In this document: one piece after another, positions 10,788 through 22,010 of the stretch
Numbering within the stretch: position 1 is the first letter of the stretch
Layout: each line of letters starts with the position of its first letter
Source of the DNA: Persicaria tinctoria
Taxonomy: Eukaryota > Streptophyta > Magnoliopsida > Caryophyllales > Polygonaceae
Direction of reading: 5' to 3'
Assembly (NCBI GenBank): GCA_037127255.1
Contig: JBANSL010000003.1
Span: 49,942,314 to 50,006,313, forward strand
DNA length: 64,000 bases
Made by a program: the position numbers and the translations under genes
The notes under the pieces: model-generated
What the model was told of the DNA's origin: nothing
What the model saw: only the letters and a program-made list of their open reading frames with translations
The model's database searches: none

Positions 10788-12070
10788 AGCACACTACTAT
10801 TAGATCAGTGTTGAGTATTGTTGCCGCTGAAAATCTCCATCTTGAACAATTAGATGTGAAGACTGCATTTCTTCACGGAGACTTAGATGAGGAGATATAC
10901 ATGCATCAACCAGAAGGTTTCTCAGAAAAGGGAAAAGAGAAGATGGTGTGCAGACTCAAGAAGAGCTTGTATGGCCCAAAGCAAGCTCCGAGGCAGTGGT
11001 ACAAAAAGTTTGATGGCTTCATGCACAAGGAAGGTTTCCAGAAGTGTAACGCCGACCACTGTTGCTATGTCAAAAGATATCAGTCCAGCTATATCATTTT
11101 ACTTTTATATGTTGATGATATGTTGGTAGCAGGTTCTGATATGAATGATATCAGAAGGTTGAAGAACCAGTTATCAAAAGAGTTTGACATGAAGGACTTG
11201 GGTCCAGCAAAGAAGATTCTTGGAATGCAAATTACAAGAGATAGGCAGAAAGGGACATTGCAGTTGTCTCAGTTAGAGTATATCAAACGTGTCTTGCAAA
11301 GGTTCAACAAGGGCAATGCAAAACCAGTTGGGACACCCTTGGCTAACCATTTTCGCTTATCCAAGGATCAATCTCCTAAAACAGATGAAGAAAGAGCTCT
11401 CATGGCTAAGATTCCTTATGCCTCAGCCATCGGGAGTTTGATGTATGCAATGGTCTGTACAAGACAAGATATTGGACAAGCAGTCGGAGCTGTAAGTAGG
11501 TTTATGTCAAATCCCGGAAAAGTTCACTGGGAAGCAGTGAAATGGATTTTAAGGTACCTACAAGGAACGACAGAAAAATGCTTGTACTTTGGTAATGGTG
11601 AATTAAAAGTACAAGGCTATGTAGATGCTGACTTTGGAGGCGAAGTCGATCACCGGAAGAGCACAACCGGATACATATTCACTGTCGGAAATACAGCTGT
11701 TAGTTGGATGTCACAACTGCAGAAGATTGTTGCTTTATCAACTACAGAGGCTGAGTATGTAGCAGTGACTGAAGCTAGTAAAGAGATGATATGGCTTCAA
11801 GGCTTGTTAACAGAGCTGGGATTCGTGCAAGAGAATAACATCTTGTACAGTGACAGTCAGAGTGCAATACACTTGGCGAAGAATTCGGCATTTCATTCTA
11901 GAACCAAGCACATTGGACTTCGATACCATTTCATCAGATCGTTGTTGGAAGATGATGTATTGAAACTGGAGAAGATCCAAGGCAGTAAGAATCCAGTAGA
12001 CATGTTAACAAAGACGGTGACGCTTGATAAATTGAAGTTGTGTTCAACTTCAGTTGGCCTACAAGAGTAA
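10763..12070 (+). pseudogene. copia RT and RNase H, cut off from the upstream frame
   Basis: This frame resumes RT at DIFAPVVKHTTIRSVLSI, then LDVKTAFLHGDLDEEIYM, SLYGPKQAPRQWYKKFD, catalytic LLYVDDMLVAGSD (about 11107), and the RNase H part with ALSTTEAEYVAV, SDSQSAIHLAKN and NPVDMLTKTV. It is open to TAA at 12068-12070. Missing relative to Tnt1-type RTs are about 20 residues that normally link DGS to the IFAPVV block, including the conserved KARLV-type motif. The lost length is not a multiple of three, so this part is out of frame and RT is inactive in this copy. Confidence 0.88.
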
Positions 12071-12108
12071 CAAGACCATATGTGTGAAGACAGAGTGAAA
12101 TCAGTCTT

Positions 12109-12119
12109 CAAGTGGGAGA
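12109..12119 (+). promoter_or_regulatory. polypurine tract
   Basis: aagtgggaga directly precedes the 3' LTR, where copia elements prime plus-strand DNA synthesis. Confidence 0.85.
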
Positions 12120-12120
12120 T

Positions 12121-12540
12121 TGTTGAAGAAATAGCAATTCTAATTTGAGTTTTAATAAAAGAAAATAACAACCATTCTTTTATTAGGTTGTGTGTAAAAA
12201 GGGTAATTACAATGAGAGGTGTGTGAGAGTTCCACCGTCCATTTCAAATCTTGTAAACCTATATAAACTCATAGGATTTGATTTGTTATATATCCAATCC
12301 AAAAACAAAGAGAGAAAAGCTCAGTTTAAAGCATTAAACAGAGAGAAGCTTTCAGGGAGAATTTTCTGCGTAAAATTCCAGAGTGTAGTTTTGGGTGTGG
12401 GTGTCAAGTAATTTAGTTGTAATCACGTTTTCATTATATCAAAGTTTTGCGGCAGATTAGAAACATCTTGTGTGTGTTTTCTATCATTGTCATTCTCATT
12501 ATTCTGATTTTCGGAAAAGTTCAGCGTATTTTTCCCAACA
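12121..12540 (+). repeat. 3' LTR of the Tnt1-like element
   Basis: 420 bp, matching 7721-8140 except at 6 positions. It is followed by the gttca target duplication. Confidence 0.95.
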
Positions 12541-12545
12541 GTTCA

Positions 12546-14399
12546 ACCGGTCGAACGTTGCACTCGCCCTCCTCGACAGGTTCGTATTACTCTTCACCCT
12601 CTATCGCACTTCACCCTCTCCTCCTGCAGTGTTCACCGTCTCCCGTAGTGTTCATCGAATATGTGTTGTCCCCCATTAATTAGGGTTCGTGGGTGTCGCA
12701 GGCCTCGGTGCTTCTGGGTTCGAATCTGTATCGAGTTCGCAGGCGTTTGTTGATTTCAATCTTCACAGGTCTTACCCTTTTGCTCTTCTAGGTTCGCTGG
12801 GTTGTAGGTTTGCAAGATTGTGATACACATTCACCCTCTTCAATCAACTGTTGCCCATCAAACAGGGATGTATTTTACTAATTGTGTGTGCTAGGACTAA
12901 CTACTGATTATGTGGTATCCCACCCTCTTCAATGATTCGGTGCAGTTGCTTCTATTTTTTCCCTCTAATTTCGATCAATCATATTGCAAAACATCTTGTA
13001 CGGTGATTCTATATTTGACCGTGACACTGTTTGATGTTTGATTCCTAGGATTAAAATGGAGTTAGTCATGTTGTAGTCAAGTGAAATTTTAGCTTAGAAG
13101 ATAAGCAGCTTGAGTGTTTTTTTTTCTATTGCTCACTACTTGATTTTATGACAGATTTCTGGTGTATACCTACCCATTTTCTCCATCATGCTAAGTAATG
13201 ACAGTTCTGCATGTATTTGATTTTATGACAGATTCCTAGTGTGTACCTTACCCGTTTTCTTGGAAGATAGATATAGTTCTCAACTACAACTTGGTCTCCA
13301 CCCTGTTCAATGATTCAGTGTAGGTGCTTCTATATTCACCCTCTAATTTAGATCGATCGGATTGCAAAACTTCTTGTTCGATGATTCTATATTTGACTAG
13401 TGATATTGTGATAGCTTCATAGCAATTTGAGGTTAGCTGCAGTTTAAAAAAAATGGAGATCGGGTAGAATTTGAGGAATTATTAACTCTCTCGGACGTTT
13501 TAATGAGAAAGTACACTTGTTGTTTCTAGTCTTTTTAATTAGAAAGAATATATAAAAACCTTGCATCTATGCTACAATTGTTACTTCTATTTATCTCATA
13601 TTACCTCATTGGTTTCTTGGGACATATCGGACACTCTGATCAGATGTGTACTTCTTGCTGACTCTTTCTGCAGCCAGGGGTTGCCCAGTACCCGATTCTC
13701 GATGATGAGAGGAGGATATGTCTTGAGTAATTGGACTCAACAATCATGGATACCCATGAATGCCAACCTCGTTACCTTGAGATTCAGGAATTCTATGAAG
13801 GATTAACATGAATGTTAAGCAGCAGGTAATGTTGATACTGGTGGACAGGGAAGCGCTTAACGAGTCCATGAAGGGAGAAAAGAATGTACTTGCATTTCAC
13901 ATATATGATCAAACATCTTTGTCACTCGAGTAATATTATTGTTTAAATAATGTTATTTTTCTGGGTGGTAGGGGCATCATCACTTCCTTGAGACAAGAGG
14001 AGTCTGCGTATCAGGAGATCAAACCATCAGCACAATAGGAGCTATGTTTCCTATTACCACATGATTATTGTTGGCTTGTATGTTTCAGATACAAGGTACT
14101 TTGCTCGAAACATTATTATTTACACAACTGTTAGTTGCACAGACAAATAAAAACTAGTTCAAGAAACCATTAGGCCATCTAATTCATTATCTCATATCAT
14201 CTCTTTTTTGTCTCAGTTCACCTGCATGCTTCTAGTGTCATTTGTTAAAAGGTTTTTGATGTTTAAAACAGAGCTTGTAATTATTTTACCGGTTCAAAAC
14301 AAGGTAGAAATGATTTTGGTTGAAGATTTGTGTATTTATAAATGCATTTTTGAAAGAGGATTTTCTAATTGGTCAAACCGATTAGAAAACCTTTTTTTT
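12546..14399. other. CACTA interior, right of the copia insertion
   Basis: Mostly non-coding. The first 250 bases are CT-rich and continue the leader-like sequence broken by the copia element. An internal direct duplication is visible: the segment with ccctcttcaatgattcggtg (about 12923-13020) recurs with changes at about 13299-13400. tgattttatgacagatt recurs at about 13142 and 13219. A possible captured exon lies at 13674-13806. No transposase was recognised. Confidence 0.5.
13674..13806 (+). other. exon-like segment inside the CACTA element
   Basis: A pyrimidine-rich acceptor-like ctctttctgcag is followed by a stretch of non-repetitive, coding-like composition reading PGVAQYPILDDERRICLE before a stop. 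In another frame it reads MDTHECQPRYLEIQEFYEG. I do not recognise either. It could be a captured host exon, since CACTA elements often carry them, or chance. Confidence 0.25.
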
Positions 14400-14675
14400 A
14401 AAAAAAACCTTGCCTTTTCTTTGGTGTTTTTTTAAAAACTCCCTTTAGATATCTTTCAAGGGTTTTAAATAACTCCTGATAGCATCACAAGAAACTGGCA
14501 GGTTAAAAACGGGTTCTCTCTGGAGTTTTTTAAAAACCCCTGACCGAATGTTGTTTCTCGAGAATTTTTAAAAAACCCCTGAGAGATATCTGTCAGCTAA
14601 GCGAATAAAAGGAGTTCCATAACACCCGTCCGTTTCATTAAAAAACACCCGATAGAAGGCAAATTTGTACTAGTG
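14400..14675. repeat. CACTA right subterminal repeat region and TIR
   Basis: It repeats aaaaacccctga/aaactccctt-type units in both orientations up to the terminal tactagtg. These mirror the units at 7160-7340. Confidence 0.7.
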
Positions 14676-14678
14676 CTT

Positions 14679-14840
14679 CTATCTATTTTCATCAATCTTA
14701 AGATTAGATTGTTTTATCTAGGATTACTTTCCTTATTTCTTAGTTCTAGGATTTAGATATTCTCTCTTTCGAATTTTCTATCTAGTTCTAATATTTTCTA
14801 TTTTTCTTTTTGATAGGTATCCCTTTCCAAATCTCACAAC
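14679..14840 (+). mobile_element. Athila/Tat-like gypsy remnant, right part
   Basis: T-rich non-coding DNA (ctatctattttcatc...) continues the sequence left of the CACTA insertion at 7098. It ends where satellite sequence begins (aacgaatactagaccgtttg), so one array boundary lies inside gypsy 3'-region DNA. Confidence 0.55.
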
Positions 14841-17800
14841 GAATACTAGACCGTTTGGCGCCCCCGGAGTCGGGTTTCAGGAGTCTGCCACCTTAGGACG
14901 TGTTGCAAAACTCACGCGATAAGTGGATCGTATTGGCCTCTGAATTCTAGTTTTTTTTGCTTTTTCCCACGTTATTCGATGTACAAAAGCTACCCACAAA
15001 ATTTTAGCCCCCGGAGTTGGGTTTCAAGGGTCCGCCACCTTAGGACGTGATGCAAATCTCACGCGGTAAGTGGATCATATTTGCCTCCCAATTCCAGTTT
15101 TTTTTGCACTTTCTAACGTTATTAGATGTACCAAAGCTACCCACAAAGTTTTGGCCCTTTTGGAGAAGTAGAGACGACACTTCTTTCATTAAGCCGAAAT
15201 CGCCCAAAATAAACTAGGTCGGGTTGCAAATCTCTCGCGATAAGTGGATCGTATTGGCCTCCAAATTCTAATTTTTTTGCACTTTCCCAGGATATTTGGT
15301 GTTACAAAGCTACCCACAAAGTTTCAGCCCTTTTGGAGAAATAGAGACGACACTTCCTTCATTAACCCGAAATCGCCCAAAATTAACTATGTCAGGTTGC
15401 AAATCTCACGCGGTAAGTGGATCGTATTGGCATGCAAATTCTAGTTTTTTTGGACTTTACCATGTTATTAGATGTACTAAAGCTACGCACAAAGGTTTAG
15501 GCCTTTTTGAGCACTAGAGATGACACTTCCATAATTAACCCCAAATCTCCCAAAATACAAGTCGTGGACAAATGGTCAAAAAATGAAATGTTTCGAAATC
15601 CTGATTTTTTCAGTCACATCGACCACAAACACCATATGAAACCTGCAAGATGAAAACTAGACCGTTTGGGGCCCTCGGAGTCGGGTTTCCGGAGTCCGCC
15701 ACCTTATGACGTGATGCAAATCTCACGCGGTAAGTGGATCGTTTTTGTCTACAAATTCTAGTTTTTTTTTTTGCACTTTCTGACGTTATTAGATGTACCA
15801 AAGCTACCCACAAAGTTTCAATCATTTTGGAGAAGTAGAGACGACACTTCCTTCATTAACCCGAAATCGCCCAAAATAAACTAGGTCGGGTTGCAAATAT
15901 CACGCGGTAAGTGGATCGTATTGTCATTGAAATTCTAGTCTTTTTGGACTTTTGCATGTTCTTAGATGTACGAAAGCTACCCACAAAGTTTCAGCATTTT
16001 CGGAACATTTGATAGGACACTTCTTTCATTAACCCCAAAACGCCCAAAATACAAGTCGTGGCCAAATGGTCAGAAAATAAAATGTTTCGAAATCCAGATT
16101 TTTTCAGTCACAACAATCTTAAATACCATATGAAACTTGTACGACGAGTACTAGACCGTTTGCGGCCCCTTGAGTTGGGTTTCAGGGGTCCTTTATCTTA
16201 GGACGAGATGCAAATCTCACAACGTAAGTGGATCGTATTGGCCTCCAAATTCTACTTTTTTTTGCCTTTTCCCCTGTTATCAGATATACTAAAGATACCC
16301 ACAAAGTTTCAGCCCTTTTGGAGAAGTAGAGACGGCACTTCCTTCATTAACCCTAAATCGCCCAAAATAAACTAGGCCGTGTTGCAAATCTCTCGCGGTA
16401 AGTATATCGTATTGGCCTCCACATTCTAGTTTTTATGCACTTTCCGATGATATTTTATGTAACAAAGCTACCCATAAAGTTTCAGCCTTTTTGGAGAACT
16501 AGAGACGACACTTCCTTCATTAACCCGAAATCGCCCAAAATAAACTATGCCGGGTCGCAAATCTCACGCGGTAAGTGGATCGTATTGACCTGAAAATTCT
16601 AGTTTTTTCGGACTTTACCACGTTATTATATGTACAAAATCTACCCACAAAGTTTAAGCTCTTTTGGAGCACTAACGATAACACTTCCTTCATTCACCCC
16701 AAATTGCCCAAAATACAAGTCGGGGCCAAATGGTCAAAAAATAAAATGTTTCGAAATCTGGATTTTTTCAGTCACATCGACCTCAAACAACATATGAAAC
16801 ATGCAAGACAATTACTAGACCATTTGGGGCCCCCGGAGTCGGGTTTCAGGGTTCCGCCTCCAAAGGGTGTGATGCAAATCTCAAGCGGTAAGTAGATCGT
16901 ATTTGCACTTTCTCACGTTATTAGATGTACCAAAGCTACCCACAAAAATTCAGCCCTTTTGGAGAAGTAGAGACGACACTTCCTTCATTATCCCGAAATC
17001 GCCCTAATCAAACTAGGCCGGGTTGAAAATCTCTCGCGGTAAGTGGATTGTATTGGCCTCCAAATTCTAGTTTTTTTGCACTTTCCCATGATAATTGATG
17101 TAATAAAGCTACCCAAAAAGTTTCAGCCCTTTTGGAGAACTAGAGACGACAATTCCTTCATTAACCTGAAATCGCCCAAAATAAATTAAGCCGGGTTGCA
17201 AATCTTTCGCGGTAAGTGGATCGTATTGGCATGCAAATTCTAGTTTTGTTTTACTTTACCATATTATTAGATGTACTGAAGCTACCCACTACGTTTCACC
17301 CATTTTGGAGTACTAGAGATGACACTTCCTTCATTAACCCCAAATCGTCCAAAATACAAGTCGGGGCCAAATGGTCAAAAAATAAAATGTTTCGAAATCC
17401 GGATTTTTTCAGTCACATCGACCTCAAACACCATATGAAACCTACAAGATGAAGACTAGACCGTTTGGGGCCCCCAGATTCGGGTTTCCGGGGTCCGCCA
17501 CCTTATGACCTGATGTAAATCTCACGCGGTAAGAGAATCGTATTTGCCTCCAAATTATAGTTTTTTTGCACTTTCTCACATTATTAGATGTACCAAACCT
17601 ACCCACAAAGTTTCAGCCCTTTTGGAGAAGTAGAGACAACCCTTCCTTCTTTAACCCGAAATCGCCCAAAATAAACTAGGTCGGGTTGCAAATCTCTCAC
17701 GGTAAGTGGATCGTATTGGCCTACACATTCTAGTTTTTTTTCACTTTCCCATGATATTTTATGTAACTAAGCTACCCACAAAGTTTCAGCCCTTTTGGAG

Positions 17801-18588
17801 AACTAGAGATGACACTTCCTTCATTAACCCGAAATCGCCAAAAATAAACTATGCCGGGTTGCAAATCTCATGTGGTAAGTGGATCGTATTGGCCTGCAAC
17901 TTCTAGTTTCTTTGGACTTTACCACATTATTAGATGTACCAAATCTGTCCACAAAGTTTCAGCTCTTTTGGAGCACTAGAGATAACACTTCCTTCATTAA
18001 CCCCAAATCGCCCTAAATACATGTCGGGGCCAAATGGTCAAAAAATAAAATGTTTCGAAATCTTGATTTTTCCAGTCACATTGACCTCAAACACCATATG
18101 ATACCTACAACACGAATACTAGACCAATTGGGGCCCCCGGAGTCGGGTTTCAGGGGTCCGACACCTTAGGACGTGATGCAAATCTCATGCGGTAAGTGAA
18201 TCGTATTTGCCTCCAAATTCTAGTTTATGTTCACTTTCTCACGTTATTAGATGTACCAAAGCTACCCACAAAGTTTCAGCCCTTTTGGAGAAGTAGAGAT
18301 GACACTTCCTTCATTAACCCGAAATCGCCTAAAATAAACTAGGCCGGCTTGCAAATCTCTCGCCGTAAATGGATTGTATTGGCCTCCAAATTCTAGTTTT
18401 TTTGCACTTTCCCAAGATATTTGATGTAACAATGCTACCCACAAAGTTTCAACCCTTTTGGATAACTAGAGACGACACTTCCATCATTAACCCAAAATCG
18501 CCCAAAATAAACTATGTTGGGTTACAAATCTCACGTGGTAAGTGGATCGTATTGGCCCGCAAATTCTAGTTTTTTTGGACTCTACTGA
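14841..18588 (+). repeat. satellite-like tandem array, block 1 (C-A-B higher-order repeat)
   Basis: Monomers are delimited by the box gcggtaagtggatcgta. Type A (ttctcacgttattag..., ends ctaggccgggttgc) and type B (cccacgatatttgatg..., ends ctatgccgggttgc) are about 175 bp. Type C (ggactttaccacgttatt...) is about 315 bp because of an extra segment of about 140 bp holding gacctcaaacaccatatga and gtccgccaccttaggacg. C units start near 15420, 15910, 16575, 17212, 17878 and 18540. Spacings of about 490, 665, 637, 666 and 662 bp show a C-A-B trimer, with one B missing in the first. The last C unit is cut by the LTR at 18589. Conserved short reading frames are shadows of the repeat. Confidence 0.92.
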
Positions 18589-19453
18589 TGTGAGCCTAAT
18601 TCTCCATGTTTTATAGTTACTTTTATATCGTTTTCTACATACATTTCATACATTTGGGCTAGAATAGTATTGAATCTATGTACTTTATGCTTATTTGCCA
18701 GATTATGGAATCTACACTAGGTTCTGTTTAATTTCGCAGAAATCGTAGCAATTTACAGCAGTTCTGAGAAAGGGAGAAAAAGCTCAAAGTCAACTACAGA
18801 AGTCCGAGGTCAAGGAGCAGCGGATTAAGGACAAGTCGAGCTGGAAGTAAGAAAATTGAGTTAACACAGCTTGGTCGATATCGAGTTACCTTACTCGATA
18901 TCGAGTAAAACAGCCAATTTCCACCAGAGTTAGCCAGAATCGAGGAAGTTGAGGAAGAGGAATAAACTGGAACTGAGAGCTACAAGTCGATATCGAGTTA
19001 ACTTACTCGATATCGAGTAAACATCAAGTCGATTTTCACTTTCTGGAACCGAGATCGAGTCAAGAAGCTGAAGACGGAGAAGACCTTGGTCGATATCGAG
19101 GAAACTACTCGATATCGAGTTGAACCACAGAAGCCGAAATCGAGTAGTCCGGATCTTGTTAAGTTTCTATCCCGAATCCGATGGAGATATTTTCGAGATG
19201 AGATTTCCAACATATGAAGATTTAGATATTTTTATCTTTTTATCTTTTTATTTATCCTATGGGTTGAACAATTAATTATCCTAGGATTTATCTTGTTTTA
19301 TCTAGTTTAGATATATTTATTTCCTAGTAGAGTTTTATCTTTAGATATTAGATAGAAATTCCTTCCTTGATTAGCAAGGATTGGAAGCCTATTAATAAAG
19401 CCTTAAGGGGTTGATTTCCATTCATTCAATTCTAGAGAAGGAGAAGGGGTAGT

Positions 19454-19505
<52 letters not shown>

Positions 19506-20430
19506 TGACGAGAGCAAGGTGGAAAGGCGAGAGCAGATTTGGCTTGTTCAGTTGTAAGCTTTCTTTTTAGTTTATTTTAATGCAAAGTTATTTCCTTTTA
19601 TTATTGATGAGTCTATTTATGATGAAGAGCGAGTAGTTCACCCACTTCTAGGGTCGGGGTGAGCCCAACGGTAGCCATGTGAGGGGTCGCGGTAAAGGTA
19701 CAAGCTTTTTATGCAATTCATCTTCTATCCCTGAAAGCATGATTCTTTTGCGAAAGTTGAAGGTGATCCTTGTTTGTGTTATTGAAGCGAAATTGAACTT
19801 AATACAACTACGATTAATTATGTGAAAAGGTTTAGTAACAATTAGGGTTTATGCGAAAACCTCTATATTCCTATTTGTTAATAACGAAAGTTATTTGATG
19901 AAAACCATGATCTTTTATGCTTTTATGTGTTATTTTGCATGGTTATCGTTGTGGTGTTGAATCCCAGATCTTGGAAGTCTTTTATTTCATTGATTTATTT
20001 CCTAAAATTTTGGTTTTAGAGTTACTGTCTGGTCGAAATCGATTTCTGCAAAGTCGACCTTTTTTGTCGACATCGAGTTATTTGGTCGAAATCGAGTTAT
20101 TTGGTCGAAATCGACCAAGTTCTGTTTGTGTGTTCTGTCTCTGTTTTACTCGATTTTGACTTGTTGTTGGTCGATTTTCGTACTCGATATCGAGTAACAG
20201 TGGTCGATATTGACCGGTTTCTGTGCTTTGCTTTCTTTTCTGCTTTTCTCTGTTATTTCTGTCTGTTTGTGAGATTTGCTGCTACCTGATATCCGCTGAC
20301 ACGCTTCCTCGAGGATCGATCCTGACTTCCCGCTGCTACATCGGGAGGAGGTCTTGTAATCATTTGCGTTTGCACGAATCTGGTTTGATCTATTTCATTA
20401 TATTTTGAACTTGATTTCCTTCTACAACCA
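18589..20430 (+). repeat. 5' LTR of the gypsy element
   Basis: It starts tgtgagcctaatt (possibly three bases earlier, tgatgtgagcc) and ends ctacaacca just before the PBS, about 1842 bp. The first 540 bases align with 26317-26907. It carries paired palindromes tcgatatcga at about 18876, 18894, 18986, 19006, 19091, 19109 and 20184, and further degenerate tcgaaatcga copies at 20035-20170. Confidence 0.82.
19459..19501. repeat. (GA)n microsatellite in the LTR
   Basis: Uninterrupted GA dinucleotides; GA/CT runs in LTR leader regions are common in plants. Confidence 0.95.
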
Positions 20431-20433
20431 AAT

Positions 20434-20451
20434 CGGCGTCGTTGCCGGGGA
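20434..20451 (+). promoter_or_regulatory. primer-binding site, tRNA-Asp type
   Basis: cggcgtcgttgccgggga matches the Athila-type PBS, complementary to tRNA-Asp, at 16 of 18 positions. It begins three bases after the LTR end, which fixes that boundary. Confidence 0.8.
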
Positions 20452-20515
20452 AGCAATCATTCGCGCCTTAGGTAGTTAGATCTCACCTTTTCTTTAAGTT
20501 TTGATTTTGCAGTGT

Positions 20516-22010
20516 ATGCGCCGTTCTGGTCAACAACCTGAGTTTGACGCCTTGGACGACCCGGAACGCCTTATACACGTCCACGCTAAGCAAAAGTGCC
20601 ATGGCAGCCGCAGAAACACAAGAACAGCTGATACAAAGGCTTAGGGCGGAAATAGAAGCCAACAACGCTGCTCTCGCCGCTGAGAGAGCACGCACTGAGC
20701 AGGAAACTAAGCGAAGAAGGCAAGCGGAAGCTAAGCTTGCCCAATACCCTACTACTGCAGAGGATTACATGCACCCGACTCTTGTCGTGCCTGAATCGGC
20801 CATTCTAATCCCTAAAAATAATTTTAAAATTCGCACTCCTTTTCTGATTGAGATTAAAAATAATGCCTTCTATGGAAGATTTAATGAATGCCCTCTTCAA
20901 CATATTACTAATTTTTCTAACATGTGCCATACTCTTGCTGAAGGTACTACTCTGGAATATGTCAAGATGAAAGTTTTTCGATGGTCTCTAGCCAGTCCAG
21001 CATTGAAGTGGCTTGAAGGTCTCCCTCCACGATCCCTCACCACATGGGCTGCAGTAAGGCAGGAATTTCTCAACAAATTCTTTCCTCCTGCCGAGACAGC
21101 GCTCCTCCGCCAGAAGATTACAACTTTTCAACAGAAGCCTGGGGAGCCGCTAGCAAAAGCATGAGAACTCTATAAGGATCTACTGCGATCCTGCTCTACA
21201 TATGGACAGCCACCCTATGTCGTTCAGGAGATCTTCTTCAATTCTCTTGATCTGGCCACTAAGGATAGGATCAACTAGTATACTCATTATGAGTATCTGA
21301 CGATGCCATCAGCTGACGCATGGGCTACCCTTGACAAGCTTACCAACTATGACAACAAGTATGGGACTTCGACAAACTATGATGAGAATGCTTATGCCAG
21401 ACCAGCCCCATGCATGCCCCTCTATGAGCCTTCTAATGAGATTGAACTAGATGTCAAGGAGCAGTACTAAAGAGATCAAAATCGCAAGCTCCTCAAGCAA
21501 GTCAAGTATCTTTCTGTCAACCAGTCCTGCATCGAATGCGGCTCACAGTGGCACACCACTACTGAGTGCCCACACAAAGAGCAAGTCAGGATGGCAGAAA
21601 CCCACGAAGAGGTAGCTTACGCAGGGGGTCCCAATCTCTATATGGGGGACCGAAGGTTCTATCAACGACAATGGAACCAAGGTGCCCCTAGGAAACCCCC
21701 CGCCATACCGAGCTCCAAGACATCCGGAAAGGACCAGAAGAAGGATGACCTATAGACCATCCTTGAGGAAATGCGGAGGAACCATTCACACACCAAGTAG
21801 TCCTTCAATTTCGTCTACACTCAGATACATGGCGTCAATGCTAGGCTTGGAGAAATCGATATCTGGAGGAAATCGATTGACACACAGATTGGCTAGCTAC
21901 CAGCAGGCGTCCCCAGACAGTCAGGTACGCTCCTTGGATCTTCTGAGCCCAATCCTAAGGGCAAATCTGCGGGGCAAGTAGCAGCAATGAATCTAAGGAG
22001 TGGGCGACAG
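20516..22010 (+). pseudogene. gypsy gag pseudogene
   Basis: The likely original start is ATG at 20516 (MRRSGQQPEFDALDDPERL). A frameshift near 20580 leads into the frame at 20544-21164, with a coiled-coil-like Ala/Glu/Arg stretch and then the Retrotrans_gag core: FLIEIKNNAFYGRFNECPL, WSLASPALKWLEGLPPRSL, EFLNKFFPPAETALLRQKI. After TGA at 21162 the frame continues (ELYKDLLRSCSTYG) with stops near 21279, 21469, 21754 and 21799. A CCHC-like knuckle, CIECGSQWHTTTEC, lies at about 21530-21575. The many stops make it non-functional. Confidence 0.82.

Larger units (their letters stand above)
7721..12540 (+). mobile_element. Tnt1/Tork-like Ty1/copia retrotransposon, complete but RT-deleted
   Basis: Two 420-bp LTRs (tgttgaag...cccaaca) flank a primer-binding site, one long gag-pol frame and a polypurine tract. 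The insertion is flanked by the 5-bp duplication gttca (7716-7720, 12541-12545). The LTRs differ at 6 positions by eye (about 1.4%) with no indels, so the insertion is recent in evolutionary terms. The polyprotein is open apart from a single internal deletion in the reverse transcriptase (junction about 10762). Domain order (gag, protease, integrase, RT, RNase H) and motif detail place it near Tnt1. It depends on another copy for reverse transcription. Confidence 0.97.
7102..14675. mobile_element. CACTA (En/Spm) transposon, non-autonomous, split by a copia element
   Basis: The left end cactagtacagatt and the right end (cactagtacaaatt on the minus strand) form TIRs, 13 of 14 matching. They are flanked by a perfect 3-bp duplication ctt (7099-7101 and 14676-14678). 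Subterminal zones at both ends repeat a motif of the type aaaacccctga / aaaaactcccga (about 7160-7340 and 14400-14660), as expected for transposase binding in CACTA elements. No transposase (TNPA/TNPD-like) coding region is visible in the roughly 2.7 kb that remains without the copia insertion. Joining 7101 to 14679 restores the T-rich gypsy sequence. Confidence 0.88.
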
